Shown here one piece after another: positions 1 to 4,891 of a stretch of DNA of 5,976 bases. The stretch covers positions 1 through 5,976 of the forward strand of contig JAFACJ010001139.1 of the NCBI GenBank assembly GCA_023425615.1. The letters run 5' to 3'. The notes beneath the pieces were generated by a model. The model made no database searches. It saw only the letters and a program-made list of their open reading frames with translations, and had not been told where the DNA came from. The number at the start of each line of letters is the position of its first letter. Position 1 is the stretch's first letter. The DNA comes from Actinomycetes bacterium. GTDB taxonomy: Bacteria; Actinomycetota; Actinomycetes; Streptosporangiales; Streptosporangiaceae. Position numbers and translations under genes: made by a program.

Positions 1-288
1 GACACGATGTTCGTGAGCGACTGGACGGGTCTCGGGGCCGCGCTCAAGCTTGTGACCAGCAGTTTCGCAAACGGTCTCGTCGGTCTGTCACCGCGTATTA
101 AAAATCGTCTCGATCTCGGCCGAGATCGGATCGTCGGTCTGTTCTGGATGTTCGGTATCGCCTCGGGCCACGGCGTCGGCTTTTCGCGTTCGTTCCTGGT
201 CGGGTGGGCGGTGGTGATGCCGGCGTAGCCGGTGGTGGCCGGTCGGGGTAGGGGACGGTTCGGTCGGGGCTGCGGTGTGGGCGTGGGG
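1..288. other. Left-edge region without a supported gene
   Basis: Codon-position bias (G/C every third base) is visible only in about the first 50 bases. It would suit either a plus-strand frame running in from the left or a minus-strand gene starting near 51 and leaving the window. Neither has a recognisable product, and the bias fades after that. The plus frame stays open to a TAG at 226-228, but the later part looks non-coding (an AT-rich patch at 96-105, a palindrome at 111-128, G-rich sequence at 229-288). I therefore do not call a CDS. The rest is probably the 3' trailer of the minus-strand gene that ends at 289. Confidence 0.5.
96..128 (-). terminator. Perfect 18-bp palindrome followed by a T-run on the minus strand (candidate terminator)
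   Basis: CGATCTCGGCCGAGATCG at 111-128 equals its own reverse complement. As RNA it could form a 7-bp stem with a GGCC loop. Read on the minus strand, the palindrome is followed after five bases by ATTTTTAATA (105-96), the layout of an intrinsic terminator for the minus-strand gene that stops at 289, about 160 bp upstream. The gap between stem and T-run weakens this. A perfect palindrome beside an AT-rich patch could instead be a binding site for a dimeric repressor of a gene off the left edge. Confidence 0.4.
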
Positions 289-642
289 TCACTCGGGGCG
301 GTGGAACTCGTGGACGATCTCGATCGGCCCCACGAGGTGATCGTTGAACTCCTCAAGGTCCTCGGCGGGTACCCAGAGTTCGAGGATCTCTCGCCCGCCG
401 ACCTGCCTGATGGGGTAGCGCGCGGCGAAATCGGCGCCGAGGGTGAAGCGGGTGACGTAGCCGGAGCCGGAGGCGGGGACGTTCCAGTCCCGGGCAATCT
501 TGATCGCGTAGTCCTCGTTGAGCACCGGATAGAAGATCGGCTGCTCGGGCAGGCGGGGCGGCCAGCGGCGCCAGCCGGACGCGCGGACGAGGGCGCGCTC
601 CTCGGGGCCGCCCGGACGCCACAGGGTCATGGTCCCGCTCAT
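289..642 (-). CDS. Small 'ADP-ribosylation/crystallin J1' family protein
   Basis: This is a 117-residue soluble protein with no signal peptide or membrane segment. I recognise it as the small actinobacterial family usually annotated 'ADP-ribosylation/crystallin J1', from the ordered blocks LWRP (7-10), WPPRLPEQPIFYPVLNEDYA (27-46), IARDW (49-53), GYVTRF (61-66) and ELWVPAEDLEEFN (88-100). The length looks normal for that family. The start at 642 is supported by AGGAGG seven bases upstream; a second Met at residue 5 is less well placed. Despite the name, it has none of the DDT or GGDxDT motifs of ADP-ribosylglycohydrolases, so it is unlikely to be a hydrolase itself. The biochemical role is not known to me. 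The link to ADP-ribose chemistry rests on the family name and on the hydrolase gene lying back to back with it. A transferase-like fold is an inference discussed in the findings. Confidence 0.85.
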   Translation of the reverse strand: MSGTMTLWRPGGPEERALVRASGWRRWPPRLPEQPIFYPVLNEDYAIKIARDWNVPASGSGYVTRFTLGADFAARYPIRQVGGREILELWVPAEDLEEFNDHLVGPIEIVHEFHRPE

Positions 643-649
643 CGTGTTG

Positions 650-655
650 CCTCCT
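650..655 (-). promoter_or_regulatory. Shine-Dalgarno site of the 289-642 gene
   Basis: The minus strand reads AGGAGG, then seven bases, then ATG at 642. This near-perfect site fixes the start at residue 1 rather than the internal Met at residue 5. The strong site contrasts with the divergent hydrolase gene, which has no such site. Confidence 0.8.
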
Positions 656-690
656 GAGTTTTTCTCGAAATGAGTATAAAATGGCGGTCA
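655..690. promoter_or_regulatory. Overlapping divergent promoters with an imperfect dyad
   Basis: Plus strand: TAAAAT at 677-682 fits a -10 box, with a start site expected near 690. That would put the A of the ATG at 691 at or next to the 5' end of the mRNA (leaderless), which agrees with the lack of a Shine-Dalgarno site. The possible -35 (TGAGTT, 655-660) is poor. Minus strand: TATACT (678-673) fits a -10 box, with a start near 665 and a leader of about 23 bases holding the AGGAGG at 655-650. The two -10 boxes share 677-678, so both polymerases cannot be bound at once. CTC-N5-GAG (664-674) with partly matching T/A flanks, plus another GAG at 656-658, could be an operator. The boxes are read by eye. 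Confidence 0.5.
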
Positions 691-1584
691 ATGGATATTC
701 AGAGACGTGACGCGGCGTTGGTGTCCCTGTACGGGCTCGCTCTGGGGGACGCGCTGGGCTCCCAGTTCTTCGTGCCGGGCAATCTCGCGGGTTATGCACG
801 GCGGGAGGTGCCGCCGGGGCCGTGGGAGTGGACGGACGACACTCAGATGGCGTGCGGGATCTGGCTCGTCCTCGACCAGGCCGGGCATGTCGACCAGGAT
901 CTCCTGGCCCGTACCTTCGCCGATCTGCACGATTCCCATCGCGGCTACGGCCCGTCGACCAACCGGATTCTGCGTCTCATCCGGGAAGGCGGCGACTGGA
1001 GGGAACTGGCGGTCGGCGCCTTCGACGGGAAGGGCTCCTGGGGGAACGGGGCGGCCATGCGGATCGCTCCGCTCGGTGTCTGGTTCCACGATGACCTGGA
1101 GCGGCTCGCCGCTGAGGCCGTGAAGTCGGCCGAGGTCACGCACACCCATCCCGAAGCAATCTCCGGCGGTGTCGCGGTGGCGGTGGCGGCGGCCGTCGCG
1201 GCCACCGAGGAGAGCCTGTCGCCCGGCCGGTTCCTCGACCGGGTGCTGGAGTTCCTGCCACCGGGATTCGTCCGGGACGGGGTCGAGGAGGCGCGGCGGC
1301 TGCTGACGATCGACGAACCGGGACTCGCCTCGTCCGTCCTGGGCAACGGCCACCAGATCGCGGCGCACGACACCGTTCCGTTCTGCCTGTGGGCCGCCGC
1401 CAAGGACCTCGACGACTACGAGCGCGCGTTCTGGCGCACCGCCGCGGCCGGCGGGGACGTCGACACCAACTGCGCGATCGTCGGCGGTATCGTCGCCGCC
1501 CGCACCGGCCTGGCAGCCCTGCCCACAGGCTGGCTGGAGAACCTCGAAGCCCTCCCCGCCCCCATCCCCAACGCCCACTCCTGA
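691..1584 (+). CDS. ADP-ribosylglycohydrolase (DraG/ARH family)
   Basis: This 297-residue cytoplasmic hydrolase is predicted to remove ADP-ribose from a modified target, or to act on a related ADP-ribose compound, using a two-metal centre. Family signatures are all present: GLALGDALG (15-23) at the N-terminus, WTDDTQM (47-53) with the first metal-binding Asp-Asp-Thr, GSWGNGAAMRIAPLG (115-129), EVTHTHPEAI (148-157) and GGDVDTNCAIVGGIVAA (254-270) with the second metal-binding Asp-x-Asp-Thr. About 300 residues is normal for the family, so it looks intact. An in-frame ATG at 670 would add MSIKWRS. I prefer 691 because a -10-like TAAAAT lies where a leaderless start would need it, and because the 670 start would overlap that box. 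Neither start has a Shine-Dalgarno site. It is divergent from, and probably co-controlled with, the small 289-642 gene. The substrate cannot be read from sequence. Confidence 0.95.
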   Translation: MDIQRRDAALVSLYGLALGDALGSQFFVPGNLAGYARREVPPGPWEWTDDTQMACGIWLVLDQAGHVDQDLLARTFADLHDSHRGYGPSTNRILRLIREGGDWRELAVGAFDGKGSWGNGAAMRIAPLGVWFHDDLERLAAEAVKSAEVTHTHPEAISGGVAVAVAAAVAATEESLSPGRFLDRVLEFLPPGFVRDGVEEARRLLTIDEPGLASSVLGNGHQIAAHDTVPFCLWAAAKDLDDYERAFWRTAAAGGDVDTNCAIVGGIVAARTGLAALPTGWLENLEALPAPIPNAHS

Positions 1585-1699
1585 TCACCGCCCGACCCGC
1601 TCCCTAACGACCACCACCTTCTGAGCCGCTCGCTCTTCCGTTCCGTGGAACACCGCCACCGCAACCAGCGCGGCCAGCAAAACGAACGGCGATCGTCCG

Positions 1700-1938
1700 T
1701 CCCGGACGGTCGCCTCATCCGTCCAGAAGGACCGCTGTCCGTCTGCGAAGGCCGCACACCCACTGCGGCGCCCTTCCGGAACGGTTATTCGCCAGTGATG
1801 GCTGTGTCTGTTGCACCAGCGGACACAGCCACCAACGCAGGCCGCAAGACGCAAGGGCCCTCGCTGGGGGCGACCGCGCCGTTCGACCGCGATGACCGTA
1901 TGCCCGTCTAAGAAGGCCACGCCGCCCATCCGGGACGG
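1700..1938. repeat. Degenerate CCGTC-N3-GAAGG repeats
   Basis: Three copies of CCGTC-N3-GAAGG-(A/C)C start at 1719, 1739 and 1904. The last two are followed by related stretches: 1739-1784 ends CTTCCGGAACGG and 1904-1938 ends CATCCGGGACGG. The same CCG(G)GACGG word occurs again at 1702-1709, where CCGTCCCGGACGG is itself an odd-centred palindrome. On the minus strand one frame gives recurring F-x-D-G steps. This looks like a decayed repeat family, not a gene. The 1799-1831 hairpin sits between the copies. Confidence 0.45.
1799..1831. terminator. Strong hairpin, candidate bidirectional terminator
   Basis: TGGCTGTGTC (1799-1808) pairs perfectly with GACACAGCCA (1822-1831). Four more inner pairs, two of them G-U as RNA, leave a five-base loop (1813-1817). 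There is no U-run on either side, which is common for actinobacterial terminators. Its place between two convergent genes suits a two-way transcription stop. It is 215 bp past the hydrolase stop and over 400 bp past the methyltransferase stop, so other roles are possible. Confidence 0.5.
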
Positions 1939-2101
1939 CCATACCCGGTTCGGCAGACGCCGGGGACACCGATACCGGCAGGGAACGTGGGATGGCGGCA
2001 TCGGCCGTCGAGGGTCGATGCGCTGTCTGGCTCTGGTGAGCCGTCGGCCATCGGAGGTGGCTGCGGTACTCGTTCGGTGCTGCTGTTCGAGGAACCTCGT
2101 G

Positions 2102-2209
2102 GGTCTTGGGGAAGGGCGATGGTCTTGGGAAGGGCGGCGGGGGCGGGCGTCCGCAGCTTGTTGGCGGGGAGGCCCGAGACGACCGGTGCCTGGCCTCGGG
2201 GAAGGGCGT
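2102..2209. repeat. G-rich direct repeats
   Basis: GGTCTTGGGGAAGGGCG (2102-2118) is repeated almost exactly at 2121-2136 with one G missing. A third partial copy with GGGGAAGGGCG lies at about 2198-2208. Four or more G-runs between 2108 and 2147 meet the usual pattern for a possible G-quadruplex on the plus strand. The copies lie just past the methyltransferase stop, outside any supported gene. Confidence 0.5.
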
Positions 2210-2243
2210 GGTCTTCGTAGGGATCACTGTCGGCCTCGGGTGG

Positions 2244-3314
2244 TCAGGCGGTCAGGTGGTAGAAGCGCCAGAAGTCATGGTCTATGGGGGCTTCCTCGGC
2301 GAAGGTGTAGCCGGCGTCGGCGGCGTAGGCGTTGATGGTGCCGGGGCGTAGGACGGTGCCTGCCTCCACCTTTGCTCCTTCGGCGCGGGTGGCGGGGAGG
2401 CAGTGGAGGGTGCTGAAGGCGTAGTTGAGGCGTTCCAGGAGGTCGCCGGGGGCGGTGTAGGCGTCGGCCACGCGTTCGTCGCCGATCAGGACGGAGCCGT
2501 CGGGGGTGAGGGCGTGTAGGACGTTGCGGAGCACTCCTATGGGGTCGGCCATGTCGTGGAGGGACTCGAAGAGGCAGGCCAGGTCGTATCTGGTGGGGCC
2601 GGGGTCGAAAGTGGCGGCGTCGCCGCGGGTGAAGGTGACACGGTCGGAGACGCCGCGGGAGGCGGCGTTCTGGCGTGCTTCCGTGACGGAGGACTCGTCC
2701 AGGTCGACGCCGTGGACTCGGGTGGCGGGGAAGGCCTCGGCGATGGCGATGGAGGACCAGCCCGTGCCGCAGCCGAGGTCGAGGACGTGGGCGCCGGCCT
2801 CGGCCAGGCGGGGCGGGACGCCGGGGAGGGCGTTGATCCACTCGCCGATCGAGTGGAGGAACATCGGGCGGTTCAGCCCGCCGATGCCGTGGCGGGTGTC
2901 GGCCCCGTAGGCGGAGAAGGGGACGCCTCCACCGGTGCGGAAGGCTCCGGCCACCTGGTCGAGGACTCCGCTGATGGACGTGAAGAACAGGGGGAGGGCG
3001 CCCATGTAGGAGGGGCTGTCCCGGTCGACGAGGACCTGATAGGACTCGTCCGGCAGATAGAACCGCCGCGTGTACGGATCTCCGCCGGAGCCCGTCTCCG
3101 CCGTCAGCCAGCCGGAGACGCCCTGCTGTTCCAGCCATTCCCTGGCGTAACGCGGGTGGATGCCCGCCTTTCCCGCGAGCCCGTTCGCGTCGAGCGGCCC
3201 CTCGGCCAGCGCGTCGTACAGCCCCAGCCGTACCCCCAGGCAGATGTTGAGCGTCTCCAGCGCGGCGACGGTGTCGCCCAGCATCCGTTCGACCAGTTCC
3301 TTGGTGGTGGCCAT
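2244..3314 (-). CDS. Class I SAM-dependent methyltransferase, Rv2258c-like
   Basis: This is a 356-residue cytoplasmic protein. The N-terminal part, about 1-100, looks like the winged-helix/dimerisation region typical of this group (GLYDALAEGPLDANGLAGKAG, 31-51). The catalytic Rossmann domain begins near 170: SAM-binding motif I is VLDLGCGTGWSS (177-188), the acidic end of strand 2 is GVDLDESSV (202-210), and RGDAATF (230-236) and PDGSVLIGDE (271-280) follow. Architecture and length match mycobacterial Rv2258c-type methyltransferases. The methyl acceptor is unknown. The frame stays open upstream to 3557, but ATG at 3314 is chosen because AGGAAGG lies six bases before it and the extension is unlike the family. 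It has no operon partner: the hydrolase gene is convergent and the CNNM operon divergent. A role in secondary metabolism or small-molecule modification is possible but not shown. Confidence 0.92.
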   Translation of the reverse strand: MATTKELVERMLGDTVAALETLNICLGVRLGLYDALAEGPLDANGLAGKAGIHPRYAREWLEQQGVSGWLTAETGSGGDPYTRRFYLPDESYQVLVDRDSPSYMGALPLFFTSISGVLDQVAGAFRTGGGVPFSAYGADTRHGIGGLNRPMFLHSIGEWINALPGVPPRLAEAGAHVLDLGCGTGWSSIAIAEAFPATRVHGVDLDESSVTEARQNAASRGVSDRVTFTRGDAATFDPGPTRYDLACLFESLHDMADPIGVLRNVLHALTPDGSVLIGDERVADAYTAPGDLLERLNYAFSTLHCLPATRAEGAKVEAGTVLRPGTINAYAADAGYTFAEEAPIDHDFWRFYHLTA

Positions 3315-3334
3315 GCCCGGCCTTCCTCTCCTCG

Positions 3335-3412
3335 ATCCACTCCGGTCACTCAGCGCTCTCATTCGATCACGGAAAGACCGCGTGGATCGGATATCCACAG
3401 ACCGAGATCCAC
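3335..3412. promoter_or_regulatory. Cluster of ATCCAC/GTGGAT half-sites (candidate operator)
   Basis: ATCCAC occurs at 3335-3340, 3393-3398 and 3407-3412, and its complement GTGGAT at 3382-3387. The middle pair forms a GTGGAT-N5-ATCCAC inverted repeat (3382-3398), and the third site repeats the second at a 14-bp interval. The cluster lies just upstream of the methyltransferase start and upstream of the metal-transport operon, where a regulator of either could bind. No regulator is encoded in the window and no clear -35/-10 pair was found. Confidence 0.4.
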
Positions 3413-3496
3413 CAGCGCGGTAAGGGGTGGTGGGGCCGTAGTGTTTAAGGAAACAACCTTGGACGATCCAGCCCGCCGGGCCGGACGGAGACGAGT

Positions 3497-3507
3497 AAGG
3501 AGAGGAG
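3497..3507 (+). promoter_or_regulatory. Strong ribosome site ahead of the leader ORF
   Basis: AAGGAGAGGAG ends five bases before the GTG at 3513. It is a much better ribosome site than the weak AGGG (3562-3565) nine bases before the 3575 GTG. This suggests that ribosomes load at the leader ORF and reach the membrane-protein gene by coupling. A second GTG at 3507, in frame with 3513, is also possible as a start. Confidence 0.5.
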
Positions 3508-3512
3508 TGCTG

Positions 3513-3578
3513 GTGTCCGATAATTCGGACCCCGGTCATAGAACCGACCTGTCGCACAGGCAGGGTGTGATCCGGTGA
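3513..3578 (+). CDS. Short leader ORF overlapping the CNNM gene start
   Basis: This is a 21-codon ORF starting GTG. It begins VSDNSD, ends RQGVIR, and has no known family. A strong purine-rich ribosome site lies directly upstream. Its TGA (3576-3578) overlaps the GTG start (3575-3577) of the DUF21 gene, a typical translational-coupling arrangement. It has no run of a single amino acid, so classic attenuation by a scarce tRNA is not indicated. It may simply deliver ribosomes to the weak downstream start, or sense translation in the leader. It could also be chance, since one longer reading frame covers this stretch from far upstream. An in-frame GTG at 3507 would add two residues. Confidence 0.4.
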   Translation: MSDNSDPGHRTDLSHRQGVIR

Positions 3579-4891
3579 ACGTCCTGTTCGGGTTGGCCGC
3601 CGTGTTCATCCTGACGGCGGCGACCGGGTATTTCGTGGCACAGGAGTTCACTTATGTGACGGCCGACCGGATCGAGCTGGAACAGGCCGCGCACGAGGGC
3701 GACAAGGGGGCGGCACGGGCCGTCCGGGTGATGGAACGGCTGTCGTTCATGCTCTCGGGGTCCCAGCTCGGGATCACGGTGACCACGCTGGTCGTCGGCT
3801 TCATCGCCGAACCCGCGCTGGCCGGGCTGATCAGGCCGGCCCTGGAACCGCTGGGCGTGCCGGACGCGGCGGTCGGCGGTGTGGCGCTGGCCATCGGCTT
3901 CATCCTGGCGATCATCATCCAGATGGTGCTCGGCGAGCTGCTCCCCAAGAACCTGGCGCTGGCCAAGGCCGAGACCCTGGCCCGGCTGCTGGCGCCGTCC
4001 ACCCTGGTCTACCTGGCGATCGCCGCCCCGGTGATCAGGCTGTTCGACTCCTCGGCCAACCGGGTGCTGCGGGCGGCGGGCATCGAACCCGTCGAGGAAC
4101 TCCACCACGGCGCGACGCTGGAGGAGCTCGGCCTGATCATCGGGGAGTCGGAGGAGGAGTTCGCCGACGAGCACGTCCACCTGCTGGAGCGGGCCCTGGT
4201 GTTCTCCGACCACACCGCGGACGAGGCGATGATCCCCCGGGTCGACGTGGTGACCGTCCCCGCCTCGGCGACGGCCGAGGAGATCGTCGAGATCATCGGG
4301 CGGAGCGGCCACACCCACTACCCGGTGGTCGGCGATCGGGTCGATGACATCGTGGGCGTGCTGGGCCTGCGGCAGCTCCTGCCGGTCGGCGACGCCGAGC
4401 GGGCGCGGGTGACGGCGGGCGAGCTGGCCCGTCCGGCGCTGCTCGTCCCCGACTCGCTGCCGCTGCCCGAGGTGATCGTCCAGATGCAGGAGCGCCGCGA
4501 CGAGATCGCCGTCGTGATCGACGAGTACGGCGGGTTCGCCGGGCTGCTCACCTTGGAGGACGTCGCCGAGGAGCTCGTCGGCGACATCTCCGATGAGACG
4601 GACCTGGAGATCCCCCAGGTCACGCCCAAGGACGAGTGGTGGCATCTGGACGCCGGGCTGCGGATCGACGAGATCGACCAGCTCACCGGCCTGGAGCTGC
4701 CCGAAGGCGACTACGACACGGTCGCGGGGCTGATCCTGCGCCGGCTGGGCAGGTTCGCCGAACCGGGCGACGTCATCGTCGTGGAGGAGGCGGGCCGCAG
4801 GATCGAGATCGAAGTGCTGAGCAACGGCCACCACGTGCCTGACAAGATCAGGCTGCGCGGTCAGGCGCTCCACCCGGAGGAGTCGCGATGA
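3575..4891 (+). CDS. CNNM/CorC-type divalent-metal transport protein (DUF21-CBS-CorC_HlyC), Rv1842c-like
   Basis: This 438-residue inner-membrane protein is often annotated 'hemolysin family protein'. Domains in order: DUF21 transmembrane domain (about 1-175, with hydrophobic helices near 3-25, 62-85, 100-120 and 140-158, and the hallmark GELLPK at 120-125); CBS pair (about 215-340, with PRVDV at 221-225, HTHYPVV at 246-252 and IDEYGGFAGLLTLEDVAEE at 315-333); and the CorC_HlyC domain (about 352-430, with LPEGDYDTVAGLIL at 375-388). All three parts and a normal length are present. Characterised relatives act in Mg2+ and other divalent-cation transport or tolerance, and the CBS pair senses adenine nucleotides. 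The direction of transport cannot be read here. The start is GTG, because ATGYFVAQEF begins at the expected place in helix 1. Its 3' end overlaps the next gene by four bases (ATGA), so the two are co-translated. Confidence 0.93.
   Translation: MNVLFGLAAVFILTAATGYFVAQEFTYVTADRIELEQAAHEGDKGAARAVRVMERLSFMLSGSQLGITVTTLVVGFIAEPALAGLIRPALEPLGVPDAAVGGVALAIGFILAIIIQMVLGELLPKNLALAKAETLARLLAPSTLVYLAIAAPVIRLFDSSANRVLRAAGIEPVEELHHGATLEELGLIIGESEEEFADEHVHLLERALVFSDHTADEAMIPRVDVVTVPASATAEEIVEIIGRSGHTHYPVVGDRVDDIVGVLGLRQLLPVGDAERARVTAGELARPALLVPDSLPLPEVIVQMQERRDEIAVVIDEYGGFAGLLTLEDVAEELVGDISDETDLEIPQVTPKDEWWHLDAGLRIDEIDQLTGLELPEGDYDTVAGLILRRLGRFAEPGDVIVVEEAGRRIEIEVLSNGHHVPDKIRLRGQALHPEESR
4876..4882 (+). 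promoter_or_regulatory. Ribosome site of the second CNNM gene, inside the first
   Basis: GGAGGAG lies in the last codons of the first CNNM gene. GGAGG is seven bases before the ATG at 4888, which overlaps the upstream TGA as ATGA. This fixes the start and indicates coupled translation of the pair. Confidence 0.75.

Larger units (their letters stand above)
1585..2243. other. Convergent intergenic region, no supported gene
   Basis: These 659 bp separate the 3' ends of the hydrolase gene (plus) and the methyltransferase gene (minus). Long open frames exist on both strands, but they are Arg/Pro/Gly-rich, have no recognisable family and lack convincing ribosome sites. They look like products of high GC. 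The region holds a strong hairpin (1799-1831), degenerate repeats (1700-1938) and G-rich direct repeats (2102-2209). There is also a weak CCCGAG/CTCGGG inverted repeat at 2173-2200 that might contribute to ending methyltransferase transcription. Confidence 0.6.

Noticed and set aside
7..228. 73-codon plus-strand ORF at the left edge
   Set aside because: Only the first ~50 bases show codon bias, and they fit either strand. The rest crosses an AT-rich patch and a palindrome, and the product has no recognisable family.
229..288. G-rich run as a quadruplex
   Set aside because: One loop between G-runs is about 11 bases, beyond the usual limit, and nothing else in the context supports it.
1585..2227. 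Long minus-strand ORFs (1585-2001 and 1715-2227) in the convergent spacer
   Set aside because: The products are rich in Arg, Pro and Gly with no family signature, there is no convincing ribosome site, and they overlap each other in different frames, as expected of stop-poor high-GC DNA.
3315..3557. N-terminal extension of the methyltransferase to 3557
   Set aside because: The ATG at 3314 has a good ribosome site and the expected family N-terminus. The extension covers the regulatory spacer and looks non-coding.
2556..3578. 340-codon plus-strand ORF opposite the methyltransferase
   Set aside because: It is the antisense shadow of a gene with clear SAM-binding motifs, and its Gly/Val/Glu-rich product has no family. 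Only its last 22 codons, with their own ribosome site, are kept as the leader ORF.
3536..4873. 445-codon minus-strand ORF opposite the first CNNM gene
   Set aside because: It is an Asp/Gln/Arg/His-rich antisense shadow of a gene with complete DUF21, CBS and CorC_HlyC domains.
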